Assembly (NCBI RefSeq): GCF_004307455.1
Contig: NZ_SEWX01000006.1
Coordinates: 1-64,000 of the forward strand
Direction of reading: 5' to 3'
Origin: Aquirufa nivalisilvae
Lineage (GTDB): Bacteria; Bacteroidota; Bacteroidia; Cytophagales; Spirosomataceae
Length of the DNA: 64,000 bases
Shown: piece by piece, positions 53,817 through 63,922 of the stretch
Layout: each line of letters starts with the position of its first letter
Numbering within the stretch: position 1 is the stretch's first letter
Translations under genes and position numbers: made by a program
Notes under the pieces: model-generated
Seen by the model: only the letters and a program-made list of their open reading frames with translations
What the model was told of the DNA's origin: nothing
Database searches by the model: none

Positions 53817-55247
53817 ATGCAAATTAAAGAATTACTTCTCCAATCCCCGAGCCAACAAACGGTTACGGTAAAAGGTTGGGTGCGTACCAAACGTGTATCT
53901 TCATCTGTAGCTTTCATCGCCATGAACGATGGATCTACGATTCATAATATTCAGGCCGTTGTTTCTGATGGCGTCGTTTCTGAAGAAACGTTAAAATTAG
54001 TAACTACGGGATCTTGTATTGCTGTAACAGGTATTCTAATTCCATCTCAAGGACAAGGTCAATCCGTTGAAGTTCAAGTAACGGCTATCCAAGTTTACGG
54101 GACTGCTGATCCAGAAAAATACCCTTTACAGCCCAAAAAACACTCTTTGGAGTTCTTACGAGAGATTGCACATCTTCGTCCAAGAACTAATACTTTTTCA
54201 GCCATTCTACGTATTCGTCATGCCTTAGCCTTTGCAATACATCAATATTTCAACGATCACGGCTTCTTTTATTTGCATACCCCAATTATCACGGGTTCAG
54301 ATGCCGAAGGAGCAGGAGAAATGTTTCGTGTAACCACCTTACCTGCGATCAATCCTCCATTAACAGATGAAGGAAAAATAGATTATAAAGAAGACTTTTT
54401 TGGCAAAGAGACCAATCTGACGGTTTCTGGCCAATTAGAAGGAGAATTAGGAGCCATGGCTCTTTCCAAAATTTACACGTTTGGACCTACTTTCCGTGCT
54501 GAAAACTCCAATACCACTCGTCACTTAGCTGAATTCTGGATGGTAGAGCCTGAAATGGCCTTTTTTGAGCTTACAGACAACATGAATCTAGCTGAAGATT
54601 TTACCAAAAGCTTGATTAGCTATGCTTTAGAAAATTGTGCTGACGATATTGCTTTCCTTGAAAAACGCTTGTTGGAAGAGGAAAAAATGAAGAAAAAGGA
54701 AGAACAATCAGAGATGACGCTTTCTGAGAAATTGAGATTTGTTTCTGAAAATACTTTTGAAAGATTAACTTATACCGAGGCTATTGATATTTTATTGCAA
54801 TCAAAGCCACATAAGCAAGGTAAATTCAACTACCCTGTAGCATGGGGAATCGACTTACAAAGTGAGCATGAGCGTTATTTGGTTGAAAAACACTTCAAAA
54901 AACCTGTTATCCTGACGCATTATCCGAAAGACATCAAGGCCTTCTACATGAAATTAGAAGATGATGGAAAAACGGTTCGTGCCATGGACGTTTTGTTTCC
55001 AGGTATTGGAGAAATCATTGGTGGCTCTCAAAGAGAAGATGATTACGAAAAACTACTTCAACGCACGAAAGATGTGGGCATTGAGGAAGATTCCATTTGG
55101 TGGTATTTACAAACTAGACAGTTTGGCTCTGCTCCACATGCTGGCTTTGGATTAGGTTTCGAACGTCTTGTTTTATTTGTGACGGGTATGAGTAACATTC
55201 GCGATGTCATTCCATTTCCAAGAACACCTAAATCGGCAGAATTTTAA
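53817..55247 (+). CDS. asnS: Asparaginyl-tRNA synthetase
   Basis: The product is 476 residues, a class IIb aminoacyl-tRNA synthetase. An OB-fold anticodon domain (about 1-115; [19 protein letters not shown]) precedes the catalytic domain with motif 2 ([21 protein letters not shown]) and motif 3 ([15 protein letters not shown]). The insert around residues 280-310 is highly charged, as in other Bacteroidota AsnRS. It starts an ordered set of core genes, asnS-dgkA-DUF4290-murA-MATE. Confidence 0.96.
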   Translation: MQIKELLLQSPSQQTVTVKGWVRTKRVSSSVAFIAMNDGSTIHNIQAVVSDGVVSEETLKLVTTGSCIAVTGILIPSQGQGQSVEVQVTAIQVYGTADPEKYPLQPKKHSLEFLREIAHLRPRTNTFSAILRIRHALAFAIHQYFNDHGFFYLHTPIITGSDAEGAGEMFRVTTLPAINPPLTDEGKIDYKEDFFGKETNLTVSGQLEGELGAMALSKIYTFGPTFRAENSNTTRHLAEFWMVEPEMAFFELTDNMNLAEDFTKSLISYALENCADDIAFLEKRLLEEEKMKKKEEQSEMTLSEKLRFVSENTFERLTYTEAIDILLQSKPHKQGKFNYPVAWGIDLQSEHERYLVEKHFKKPVILTHYPKDIKAFYMKLEDDGKTVRAMDVLFPGIGEIIGGSQREDDYEKLLQRTKDVGIEEDSIWWYLQTRQFGSAPHAGFGLGFERLVLFVTGMSNIRDVIPFPRTPKSAEF

Positions 55248-55248
55248 T

Positions 55249-55626
55249 ATGTTTAATTTGTCCAAAGCTTTTCGCAGCATTTCCATTGCTTGGTCGGGTA
55301 TCATTACTTTGATCAAGGAAGAAAACAATGCTAAAATTCACTTGGCTTCCACTATCTTAGTGATAGTCGTTGGAATCAATATTGGTTTCATGGCGATTGA
55401 ATGGCTTTGGATTAGTTTAGCTATTGCAGGAGTATGGATGGCCGAGTTAATTAATTCCGCATTAGAAAATATCACAGATATTGTAGCCCCTGAACATCAT
55501 CCATTGGCCAAAAAAGCAAAAGACTTTGCGGCAGGAGCTGTTTTAGTGATGGCTATTTGGGCAGCCTTTGTTTTTTGCCTTATTTCCTTTCCTCATCTTT
55601 GGATGCGATTGGTATTTAGTAATTAA
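55249..55626 (+). CDS. dgkA: Diacylglycerol/undecaprenol kinase
   Basis: The product is 125 residues from the ATG at 55249, one base after the asnS stop. Three membrane helices and the family motifs EENNAKIHL and MAELINSALENITD are present. In this family the enzyme phosphorylates diacylglycerol or undecaprenol at the inner membrane; the shorter, undecaprenol-type form is likelier outside proteobacteria. Confidence 0.88.
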   Translation: MFNLSKAFRSISIAWSGIITLIKEENNAKIHLASTILVIVVGINIGFMAIEWLWISLAIAGVWMAELINSALENITDIVAPEHHPLAKKAKDFAAGAVLVMAIWAAFVFCLISFPHLWMRLVFSN

Positions 55627-55641
55627 GTTTGACACAACATT

Positions 55642-56298
55642 ATGAAAGAATACGGGTCTAGTGTACAAAAATTGGTCAACTACATTCTAACGATTCAAGA
55701 TCGAGAGAAAAGAACCAAATATGCTTTCCTCATGATAGAACTCATGAAGCAGATACATCCTGGTATGAAGGACAATAGCCAAGATTATTCCAAAAAACTT
55801 TGGGATGACTTGTACATCATGTCCAACTTCCAATTGGATGTACAAGGTCCTTACCCTCCTCCCTCACCAGAATCTGTTGGTAAAGCACCTAAAAAAGTCA
55901 ATTACAACCAACACCATTTGAAATTCAAACACTATGGTCGTAATGTTGAATTACTTATTCTACGTGCCATAGCAGAAGAAAAAATAGAGGATAAAAAGAT
56001 TTTAGTGGCCTACATCGCTCGATTAATGAAGGGCTTTTATGTTACTTGGAATAAAGATTCAGTAGATGATCAGGTCATTTGGCAAAACATCAAAGAAATG
56101 TCTGAAAATCTCCTTGGATCCATCGTGGATGAATTATCCCAAGAAGGTCTAGGACACGCCAAAGTGGCCAATAATGCTAGAAACGCTTATAATGCACCAG
56201 AATATCCTAACGGCCCTAATAATAACCGTGGTGGAAATAATTATAGAAAAAACTTCAGAAACAATCGGAATTTCAATCCAAGAAATCATAAAAAATAA
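55642..56298 (+). CDS. DUF4290 family protein
   Basis: The product is 218 residues. The N-terminal part (SVQKLVNYILTIQDREKRTKYAFLMIELMKQIHPGM) is mainly helical and typical of DUF4290, a family I know only from Bacteroidota. The C-terminus is a low-complexity, Asn/Arg/Gly-rich tail (from about 185), which may bind nucleic acid. It is placed immediately before murA in a conserved-looking core operon. The function is unknown. Confidence 0.88.
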   Translation: MKEYGSSVQKLVNYILTIQDREKRTKYAFLMIELMKQIHPGMKDNSQDYSKKLWDDLYIMSNFQLDVQGPYPPPSPESVGKAPKKVNYNQHHLKFKHYGRNVELLILRAIAEEKIEDKKILVAYIARLMKGFYVTWNKDSVDDQVIWQNIKEMSENLLGSIVDELSQEGLGHAKVANNARNAYNAPEYPNGPNNNRGGNNYRKNFRNNRNFNPRNHKK

Positions 56299-56307
56299 TT
56301 GACCCTT

Positions 56308-57615
56308 ATGGCCTCATTTAAAGTAACAGGTGGTAGAAAATTATCAGGAGAAATCACTCCTCAAGGTGCAAAAAACGAAGCATTACAAATTCTTTGTGCT
56401 GTTGTACTAACCGCAGAACCTGTCACCATCCATAATATTCCTAACATCCGTGATGTCAATCAATTAATTGATTTATTAGGCGACATGGGGGTGAAAATTC
56501 GCCGCTTAAGTGAATCTAGCATTGAATTTGATGCATCTCAAGTCAATATTGAATACTTAGAGTCTGAAACATATAAAGCAAAGGCAGCCGCCCTTCGTGG
56601 ATCGGTGATGTTATTAGGGCCGACTTTGGCTCGTTTCAAAAAAGGACGTATACCTTCACCAGGAGGTGATAAAATTGGCCGTAGAAGATTAGATACTCAC
56701 TTTACGGGATTCATGAAATTAGGCGCCAAATTCAATTATAGTGCCGAAGATGGAGGGTTTTACGAAGTAGATGCTTCACATTTAATAGGTGCCTATATGT
56801 TATTAGATGAGGCTTCGGTTACCGGAACGGCTAACATTCTAATGGCGGCGGTATTAGCCAAAGGCACTACCATCATTTATCATGCAGCCTGCGAGCCTTA
56901 CATTCAGCAATTATGCAAAATGCTGAACCGAATGGGGGCCAAAATTTCAGGTATTGGATCTAATTTATTGACGATAGAAGGAGTTGATATATTAGGCGGA
57001 ACAGAGCATACCATGTTACCAGATATGATTGAAATTGGCTCATTCATTGGAATGGCAGCGATGACTCAATCAGAAATTACCATTAAGAATTGTAAAATAG
57101 CAGAACTAGGCATTATACCTGATGTTTTCCGCAAACTAGGTATTAAATTAGAATTCAGAGGTGATGATATTTTTGTTCCAGCACAAGAGCATTATGAATT
57201 GGAAAACTTCATAGATGGATCGATGTTGACCATTTCTGATCATCCATGGCCAGGTTTTACACCAGACTTGTTATCGATTATTTTAGTAACAGCTATCCAG
57301 GCTAAAGGAACAGTATTGATTCACCAAAAAATGTTTGAAAGTCGACTATTCTTTGTTGACCGATTAATTGAAATGGGAGCTCAAATCATTCTTTGTGATC
57401 CACATAGAGCTACCGTTGTTGGTTTCGATAGAAAGCAAAACTTGAAAGGAATACGCATGTCCTCTCCGGATATTCGTGCTGGTGTTTCTTTATTGATTGC
57501 AGCGATGTCTGCAACTGGTACTTCTATCATTGATAACATTGAACAAATTGACCGAGGATATCAAAATATAGATACTCGATTAAATGCATTAGGAGCAGAA
57601 ATCGTTCGAATCTAA
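56308..57615 (+). CDS. murA: UDP-N-acetylglucosamine 1-carboxyvinyltransferase with Asp in place of catalytic Cys
   Basis: The product is 435 residues from the ATG at 56308 (a TTG three codons upstream is possible). It transfers enolpyruvate from PEP to UDP-GlcNAc, the first committed step of peptidoglycan synthesis. Lys22-Asn23 (QGAKNEAL) are in place. In the catalytic loop, where E. coli has PGGCTIG (Cys115), this protein has PGGDKIG with Asp121. Cys-to-Asp enzymes are active and resistant to fosfomycin. It follows DUF4290 by 9 bases and leads into a MATE gene. Confidence 0.96.
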   Translation: MASFKVTGGRKLSGEITPQGAKNEALQILCAVVLTAEPVTIHNIPNIRDVNQLIDLLGDMGVKIRRLSESSIEFDASQVNIEYLESETYKAKAAALRGSVMLLGPTLARFKKGRIPSPGGDKIGRRRLDTHFTGFMKLGAKFNYSAEDGGFYEVDASHLIGAYMLLDEASVTGTANILMAAVLAKGTTIIYHAACEPYIQQLCKMLNRMGAKISGIGSNLLTIEGVDILGGTEHTMLPDMIEIGSFIGMAAMTQSEITIKNCKIAELGIIPDVFRKLGIKLEFRGDDIFVPAQEHYELENFIDGSMLTISDHPWPGFTPDLLSIILVTAIQAKGTVLIHQKMFESRLFFVDRLIEMGAQIILCDPHRATVVGFDRKQNLKGIRMSSPDIRAGVSLLIAAMSATGTSIIDNIEQIDRGYQNIDTRLNALGAEIVRI

Positions 57616-57618
57616 ATC

Positions 57619-58989
57619 ATGCGGGAAGTCAGCCTTGGAGGAAAAATTAGTAGCACGTTTAAATTAGCCTTACCCATTGTAATAGGACAATTAGGTGTGA
57701 TGTTGATGGGTTTAGCCGATACCGTCCAAGTTGGTCAAATGCAGTCGCAAGTGGCTGAAAGCTTGGGGGCTTCAGGCATGGCCAATTCCATATTTTTCAC
57801 CATTGCTATTATTGGATTAATCTGTTTACAAATCATTTCACCCATGATTTCAAAATCAGTGGCCGAAAACAATGACGCTGAATGTGGTAATTTAATGCGA
57901 GCTGGAATTCGAGTTGCCCTAATCCTTTCTGTTATTACAATTTTAATCATTGCGATAATTGGATTGAATTATGACCTTTTCCAACAAAGTGCCATTAACA
58001 AAGAGTTAACCCTTCCCTATTTGGTATTAATTGCCATATCTGTAATACCAACCTTTTTATTTGCAGCATTTAAAAGTTTTACGGATGGATTGAAACGTAC
58101 TAGTATAGCGATGAATATTACCATCGTTGCCTTAGTTTTAAATGTAATTGGAAATCATATTTGCATCAATGGCTTAGGACCCATTCCTGCCATGGGTTTA
58201 TTTGGGGCAGGTATTTCTACTTTGCTTTGTCGCGTATTTATGGCCTTAAGCTTAGGATTATACATCTTCAAATCTGCATCTTTTACCAAGTATTTCGCGC
58301 ACATGGGTTCTGAACATCACACGTGGGTACTGGAAAAAACCATATTAAAAGTCGGTATTCCAGCTGGCTTCCAAGGATTCTTTGAAATCGCCACCTTTGG
58401 CATGGCAGTAGTGATGATGGGTTGGATTTCGTCTACAGCTCAAGCAGCACATATTGTAGCTATCAACATGGCATCTTTGACTTACATGATGGCAACTGGC
58501 ATTGCAGCTGCCGGTGGAATTCATGTTGGTACAGACATAGGAGAAAAAAATCGTGCTGGAATTTACATATCTGGTAACGCCGCATTACTTCTCTCTGTTG
58601 CATTTATGGGTATTTGTGCCATTATTATGTTTACTTTCAAATCATGGTTAGTTCGTGGATATACTCAGGAAGCAAATGTAATCGCCATTGCTGTTAGTTT
58701 GGTGACCTGGGGTGCCATATTTCAACTTTTTGATGGTATTCAAGCTGTTTCTTTAGGCCTACTTCGTGGGCTTCAAGACGTCAAGATACCCACAGCTATT
58801 ACCGTGGTTTCCTATTGGGGCGTAGGAATACCATTAAGTTATTACTTAGGTATTTCGGGTGATTTGGGGGCGGTTGGGATTTGGATTGGTTTAACTTGTA
58901 GCTTAATTTGCTCAGCTACATTACTTTCTTGGCGATTCTACGCTCGCACTAAAGTCATTGATTTCAATTCGCTGAAAGTGGAAGATTAA
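57619..58989 (+). CDS. MATE-family multidrug/Na+ antiporter (NorM-like)
   Basis: The product is 456 residues with twelve predicted membrane helices and internal MatE repeats (ALPIVIGQLGVMLMGLADTVQVG at the start; KVGIPAGFQGFFEI at the midpoint). It exports cationic compounds or metabolites using an ion gradient. It starts 3 bases after murA. The substrate is unknown. Confidence 0.92.
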   Translation: MREVSLGGKISSTFKLALPIVIGQLGVMLMGLADTVQVGQMQSQVAESLGASGMANSIFFTIAIIGLICLQIISPMISKSVAENNDAECGNLMRAGIRVALILSVITILIIAIIGLNYDLFQQSAINKELTLPYLVLIAISVIPTFLFAAFKSFTDGLKRTSIAMNITIVALVLNVIGNHICINGLGPIPAMGLFGAGISTLLCRVFMALSLGLYIFKSASFTKYFAHMGSEHHTWVLEKTILKVGIPAGFQGFFEIATFGMAVVMMGWISSTAQAAHIVAINMASLTYMMATGIAAAGGIHVGTDIGEKNRAGIYISGNAALLLSVAFMGICAIIMFTFKSWLVRGYTQEANVIAIAVSLVTWGAIFQLFDGIQAVSLGLLRGLQDVKIPTAITVVSYWGVGIPLSYYLGISGDLGAVGIWIGLTCSLICSATLLSWRFYARTKVIDFNSLKVED

Positions 58990-59041
58990 TCAAGAACTTG
59001 ATAGTTTAAATATTGATATACATTTTTTGAATTTTCATTCG

Positions 59042-59136
59042 TTTGGCTAAGGAAGCTATCCTTCCAATTGCGTTAGCTAAATCGCTAACGCTGGCAAGGT
59101 TTGGAACCTTGACAGCGTTGGCTGGCCTTAGCCAAA
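59042..59136. repeat. Cloverleaf-like nested inverted-repeat element
   Basis: An outer stem, TTTGGCTAAGG (59042-59052) with CCTTAGCCAAA (59126-59136), encloses two perfect hairpins: GCGTTAGC/GCTAACGC (59070-59091) and CAAGGTT/AACCTTG (59095-59111). It lies between convergent genes. It may act as a terminator or be a dispersed REP-like element. Its GC content is higher than its surroundings. Confidence 0.75.
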
Positions 59137-59147
59137 AAAGATTTGTT

Positions 59148-60308
59148 TTACTCCCATTTGATACTGACATAGACTATTTCAGCATAATCATTTCGTTCGT
59201 ATAAAACGCCAATTCGATCTTCATCTAGTTTAACTATATCGGAATATGCTGTAAAATCAGGATGTTTTATGGGATCACTTGTACCATCTATTTCATGGCT
59301 TATTGGCCAAGTTAACCCTTCATCAAAACTGATTCGAAGGGTTAAATGATTGCGTTTTTCTTGATCTGCTGCATTGCTAAATGCTAATACACTTTTACCT
59401 TGCCTATATCCAATGGAAAGTAAGGAGCCTTCACAAACAGGATCAGGTAGTGAGGTTTCATAATACGTTTTATCCCAGGTATTCCCCCCATCCGAACTTA
59501 TAGCTGCAATTCGAGTTCGCACATCTCCTTTTTGGTTTCTAGCATTCAATAGCAGTCGATTATCCGACAGTTCTGCGGCTGTGGCTTCATTGCTTCCTGG
59601 TAGACCTAAGGACTGACTTAATTGAAAACTTTGACCATGATTATCAGTAAAAAAACCATGAGATACATAATCAGTAAAGTCTGCTTTGGGGGCACCAATC
59701 GAATGGTTTGCAGCTACATATATTCTACCACGGTACCTTCCCGAACTAATTTGCATCGCATGGCCGGGTGTATTGGCATAGGAGCGCCAATCTTCAGCAT
59801 ACTTATAAGGTTCTTGGATAGGGCGATGAACGGATTTGGTAATATTGACTGGTACAGACCAAGTCTTACCATCATCCGTGGAGGTTATGTACCAAACTTC
59901 TCTTAGTCCTTTACCTTGTCGAACTAAATTCTCATGATTATTGCCTGTATTATAAAATAAAAAGATTCTTCCTTGTGGGTATTCTGGATCCCAATAATCT
60001 ACAACTGGTGCGGGATTACCAGCTTGCAAAGAATCGAAATCCACTACTTTTTGAATAACGGACCAAGTTTTTCCTCCATCTTTACTAAGCTTGGAAACGA
60101 TATCTATATTTCCAAAATCAGCTGCACTACCCTTTCTACCTTCTGCAAAAGCCAATAACTCACCATGTGGAAGCTTAATAATTGCAGGAATGCGATAACT
60201 GGCATACGTATCTTGGCCAGATTGAAATACTGTTACTCTCTCCGACTTTTGAGCAAAAAGTCCCCAAGAAAATAAACTTAAAGTAGATAAAATGAGTGAT
60301 GCTTTCAT
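59148..60308 (-). CDS. Exo-alpha-sialidase (BNR family, GH33-like)
   Basis: The product is 386 residues from the ATG at 60308, which starts a signal peptide ending near LFAQK. The RIP motif SYRIPAI and four Asp boxes (SKDGGKTWS, STDDGKTWS, SSDGGNTWD, SFDEGLTW) mark a six-bladed sialidase propeller; YERNDYAEI near the end fits the Tyr nucleophile region. It probably releases sialic acid from host or environmental glycans in the periplasm or outside. No sialic-acid catabolic genes are adjacent, but the nagA/nagB operon in this window could take the product further. Confidence 0.87.
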   Translation of the reverse strand: MKASLILSTLSLFSWGLFAQKSERVTVFQSGQDTYASYRIPAIIKLPHGELLAFAEGRKGSAADFGNIDIVSKLSKDGGKTWSVIQKVVDFDSLQAGNPAPVVDYWDPEYPQGRIFLFYNTGNNHENLVRQGKGLREVWYITSTDDGKTWSVPVNITKSVHRPIQEPYKYAEDWRSYANTPGHAMQISSGRYRGRIYVAANHSIGAPKADFTDYVSHGFFTDNHGQSFQLSQSLGLPGSNEATAAELSDNRLLLNARNQKGDVRTRIAAISSDGGNTWDKTYYETSLPDPVCEGSLLSIGYRQGKSVLAFSNAADQEKRNHLTLRISFDEGLTWPISHEIDGTSDPIKHPDFTAYSDIVKLDEDRIGVLYERNDYAEIVYVSIKWE

Positions 60309-60531
60309 GGCTAAGAACGATAAAATCAAATTTACTCATTTATTGCAAAGAAATTTGTTTTGAAACAATTTCAAGCAAGCGATTGAAATTTAAAAAAAAA
60401 TCAAGTATTTGGAGAGTAATTCGGTTAAATCGACCCATGTACTTGAGATTTATATCTCATAACGTTGGTATATCAAACGAATTGCTTCAAATTCCTTGTT
60501 TCCTACTAATTCCAAATTAAAACCATTCACT

Positions 60532-60885
60532 ATGAGTATTATCAAAGAGTTCAAAGAATTTGCCATGAAAGGCAGCCTTATTGAAATTTCCGTTGCCTTC
60601 ATCATGGGAGCTGCATTTGGTAAGGTCACAACTGCATTGATTGACGGGGTCATTATGCCTATTGTTGGAGAACTTACCACAGGAGTTGATTTCAAAGCCA
60701 TGAAATATGTCCTCCGAGAAGCTCAATATGATGCCAGTGGCAAAATCCTTTCTCCAGAAAACGCCATTCAATACGGTAACTTCATCACAATTTTTATCGA
60801 CTTTATTTTAGTCGCTTTTGTGATGTTTTTACTTATTAAAATGACCAATCGCTTTAAATCTTCCGAGGAAAAAGCGAGCGAATAA
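60532..60885 (+). CDS. mscL: Large-conductance mechanosensitive channel
   Basis: The product is 117 residues from the ATG at 60532. The first helix (FAMKGSLIEISVAFIMGAAFGKV), the GVIMPIVG signature and the second membrane helix followed by a charged tail are typical of MscL. It protects against sudden osmotic down-shift. It stands alone and converges on lpd with a 1-base gap. Confidence 0.95.
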   Translation: MSIIKEFKEFAMKGSLIEISVAFIMGAAFGKVTTALIDGVIMPIVGELTTGVDFKAMKYVLREAQYDASGKILSPENAIQYGNFITIFIDFILVAFVMFLLIKMTNRFKSSEEKASE

Positions 60886-60886
60886 A

Positions 60887-62293
60887 TTAGGCGTGAATCG
60901 CGCGTTTGCTGGTAGCAGCTAAACAAGCTTCCTTCATAGCTTCCGTGTAGGTAGGATGGGCATGTGACATACGTGCCACATCTTCCGCACTGGCTCTGAA
61001 TTCCATCGCAACAACGGCTTCCGCTATCATATCGGCTGCACGAGCACCAATGATATGAACTCCTAAAATTTCATCTGTTTTGGCATCAGCCAAAACCTTT
61101 ACTAAACCATCCACATCCATGGAAGCTACGGCACGTCCCAAAGCTTTAAATGGAAAAGATCCATCTTTATAGGCTATACCGGCGGCTTTAAGTTCTTGTT
61201 CTGTTTTACCAACAGAAGCTACTTCAGGCCAAGTATAAACAACACCTGGAATCAAATTATAATTAATATGCGGCTTTTGACCAGCAATTACTTCAGCAAC
61301 AAATACTCCTTCTTCCTCTGCCTTGTGGGCTAACATAGCACCACGAATCAAATCCCCAATGGCATAAATACCTGGAACTGAAGTTTGTAAGGTATGTTCA
61401 TCTACTGCAATTCTTCCACGCTCATCCGCTTGCAATCCAGCTGCAGCTAGATTTAAACCTTCGGTATATGGTTTACGACCAATACATACCAAACAATAAT
61501 CTCCTTTAATTTCTACTTCTTCTCCAGCGGCATTTTTCGCTTTAACCACAACTTCTTTACCTTTATTTTCTGTCCCAGTAACTTGGTGAGAGAAATAAAA
61601 ATCAGCCCCTAACTTCGCAATTGACTTTTGCAATTCCTTTCCCATCGTTCTATCCATGGTTGGAATCATGCCATCAGCATATTCCACAAAACTAACTTTA
61701 GAACCTAAACGAGCATATACAGAACCTAATTCAGCACCAATAACTCCTGCACCAATAACAATCAGATGCTTAGGTATTTCCTTCAGCTTTAAAGCTTCAG
61801 TGGATGTGATAATTCGAGTTTTATCTACTGAAATAAATGGCAAATTGGTTGGTTTTGAACCCGTTGCCACTATAATATTTTTAGCACTTAGTAATTCTTC
61901 TTTTCCATCTGCTTGAGATACTTTTACCACTTTAGCACTTTCGAAAGAACCCAAACCGTGAAATACCGATACCTTATTTTTCTTCATCAAAAATGAAATA
62001 CCGCCATTCATTTTTTCGACCACACCTGCTTTTCTAGCAATCATTTTTTCCAAATCTACCTTTGGCTTTCCACCCACAATTCCATGCTCTTCAAAATGAT
62101 GAATGGCATTATAATAGTGTTCCGAAGAATCTAAAAGAGCTTTGGAAGGAATACAACCTACATTTAAGCAGGTACCACCCATAACAGCATATTTTTCAAT
62201 TATGGCGGTTTTAAATCCTAATTGTGCCGCACGAATAGCTGCAACATAACCACCAGGACCAGAACCAATAACGACAACATCAAATTCTAACAT
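60887..62293 (-). CDS. lpd: Dihydrolipoyl dehydrogenase (E3)
   Basis: The product is 468 residues. The FAD-binding GSGPGG motif, the redox disulfide GGTCLNVGC (Cys42-Cys47), the NAD-binding GAGVIGAELGSVYARLG and the C-terminal HAHPTYTEA (active His and Glu) are all present. It re-oxidises dihydrolipoyl groups of 2-oxo-acid dehydrogenase complexes. It follows sucB on the same strand (after a hairpin), so here it serves the 2-oxoglutarate complex at least. Confidence 0.96.
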   Translation of the reverse strand: MLEFDVVVIGSGPGGYVAAIRAAQLGFKTAIIEKYAVMGGTCLNVGCIPSKALLDSSEHYYNAIHHFEEHGIVGGKPKVDLEKMIARKAGVVEKMNGGISFLMKKNKVSVFHGLGSFESAKVVKVSQADGKEELLSAKNIIVATGSKPTNLPFISVDKTRIITSTEALKLKEIPKHLIVIGAGVIGAELGSVYARLGSKVSFVEYADGMIPTMDRTMGKELQKSIAKLGADFYFSHQVTGTENKGKEVVVKAKNAAGEEVEIKGDYCLVCIGRKPYTEGLNLAAAGLQADERGRIAVDEHTLQTSVPGIYAIGDLIRGAMLAHKAEEEGVFVAEVIAGQKPHINYNLIPGVVYTWPEVASVGKTEQELKAAGIAYKDGSFPFKALGRAVASMDVDGLVKVLADAKTDEILGVHIIGARAADMIAEAVVAMEFRASAEDVARMSHAHPTYTEAMKEACLAATSKRAIHA

Positions 62294-62311
62294 AAGGCAA
62301 TGGAAAAAAGG

Positions 62312-62333
62312 AATAGGCCCCTAAAGGCCTATT
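62312..62333 (-). terminator. Hairpin between sucB and lpd
   Basis: AATAGGCC and GGCCTATT form a perfect 8-bp stem around the loop CCTAAA. No long T-run follows on the minus strand, so it may be a transcript-stabilising or attenuating hairpin rather than a full terminator. Confidence 0.55.
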
Positions 62334-62340
62334 CACGTTG

Positions 62341-63900
62341 TTAAATATCTAATAATAAACGAGCAGGGTCTTCCAACAACTGCTTCACACGTACTAAGAA
62401 GCTTACCGACTCACGACCGTCAATAATACGGTGGTCATACGATAGAGCCAAGTACATCATAGGTCTAATCACAATTTGGCCATCCACTACTACTGGACGC
62501 TCCACGATATTGTGCATACCCAAAATAGCCACTTGCGGGGCATTGATGATTGGAGTTGACATCATCGATCCAAATACACCACCATTGGTGATAGTAAATG
62601 TTCCACCAGTCATTTCTTCCAAACTCAATTTATTATCACGCGCCTTAACAGCTAAACGAACCACTTCTGATTCGATTCCAGCAAGACTCAAATTCTCTGC
62701 ATTACGAATAACCGGCACCACCAAACCCTTAGGTGCAGAAACTGCAATGGAAATATCACAGAAATCATGGAAAACCATTTCATCCCCATCAATTTTTGCA
62801 TTGACAGAAGGGAATTCCTTCAAGGCTACACATACAGCCTTCGTAAAGAAGGACATAAAGCCTAATCCTACTCCATGCTTTTCTTTAAACTTATCTTTGT
62901 ATTTAGATCTCAAATCCATGACCGGTTTCATGTCTACCTCATTGAAGGTAGTTAACATGGCCGTTTCATTTTTTACGGCTACCAATCGACGAGCTACTGT
63001 TTTACGCAATGAGCTCATTTTTTCACGGCGAGAACCACGTGCATCAGAAGCACTAGCTGGAGCTGAAGATGCTGCTGGTGCAGGCGTTGCTGTTACCGGT
63101 GCAGCTGCAACTGGCTGTGCATTTTGTGCATCATCCTTCGTAATTCTTCCGCCAACACCCGTTCCTGCTACTTGCGAAGCAGCAATTCCTTTTTCATCCA
63201 AAATTTTAGCTGCTGCTGGAGAAGGATGACCGGCTGCATAAGATTCACCAGAGACAGGAGCTGCAACAGGTGCAGCAACGTTGGCAGTTGGTGGAGTTAC
63301 TGCAGCTTGAGGAGTTGTTGCACCCGCCCCAACGGTAATAGTTGCCAAAATGCCACCTATAGGTACTACAGCACCTGACTCAGCTATAATTTGTAATACA
63401 CCTGCTGATTCAGCTGGCAATTCAAAAGTCGCTTTATCTGATTCTAATTCACATAAAACTTCATCTAAGGCAACGGTATCTCCTGATTTTTTATTCCAAA
63501 CAGAAACAGTCACCTCTGTAATTGATTCTCCCACAGGAGGAACCTTTACTTCCAATACTTTGCTTTCTGCCGAAGGAGCCGTTGGTGCAGCAGCTACTGG
63601 CGCAGGAGCAGGACTGTCTGCTGCTACAACTGCTGGAGCTGGTGCCGGTGCAGTTGCTTGAGCACCAACCACCTCAATGGTACAAATTACAGCACCAATA
63701 GGTAAAACATCACCTTCTTTCGCTACAATGTGTAAAATCCCTTCTGCTTCTGCAGGCAATTCAAAAGTTGCCTTGTCTGACTCCAATTCACAAAGAACTT
63801 CATCCAACTTCACGACATCACCCTCTTTCTTATTCCAAGTAGCAACGGTAACTTCCGTAATCGATTCGCCCACAGCGGGCACTTTCATTTCTATGGCCAT
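62341..63900 (-). CDS. sucB: 2-oxoglutarate dehydrogenase E2, dihydrolipoyllysine succinyltransferase
   Basis: The product is 519 residues with two lipoyl domains (lipoyl Lys43 and Lys156, both in [12 protein letters not shown]), each followed by an Ala/Pro-rich linker, then the peripheral-subunit-binding domain ([13 protein letters not shown]) and the catalytic domain with [11 protein letters not shown] (His and Asp). Two lipoyl domains are more than the single one of E. coli SucB. The [11 protein letters not shown] sequence at each lipoyl start is typical of succinyltransferases. It follows the end of sucA. Confidence 0.94.
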   Translation of the reverse strand: MAIEMKVPAVGESITEVTVATWNKKEGDVVKLDEVLCELESDKATFELPAEAEGILHIVAKEGDVLPIGAVICTIEVVGAQATAPAPAPAVVAADSPAPAPVAAAPTAPSAESKVLEVKVPPVGESITEVTVSVWNKKSGDTVALDEVLCELESDKATFELPAESAGVLQIIAESGAVVPIGGILATITVGAGATTPQAAVTPPTANVAAPVAAPVSGESYAAGHPSPAAAKILDEKGIAASQVAGTGVGGRITKDDAQNAQPVAAAPVTATPAPAASSAPASASDARGSRREKMSSLRKTVARRLVAVKNETAMLTTFNEVDMKPVMDLRSKYKDKFKEKHGVGLGFMSFFTKAVCVALKEFPSVNAKIDGDEMVFHDFCDISIAVSAPKGLVVPVIRNAENLSLAGIESEVVRLAVKARDNKLSLEEMTGGTFTITNGGVFGSMMSTPIINAPQVAILGMHNIVERPVVVDGQIVIRPMMYLALSYDHRIIDGRESVSFLVRVKQLLEDPARLLLDI

Positions 63901-63922
63901 TGTTGTTCGGCTTTTGTTTTAA

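Noticed and set aside
62510-63229. Plus-strand ORFs opposite sucB
   Set aside because: They are antisense shadows of a strongly conserved gene, with repetitive Ala/Thr/Ser composition caused by the opposite strand.
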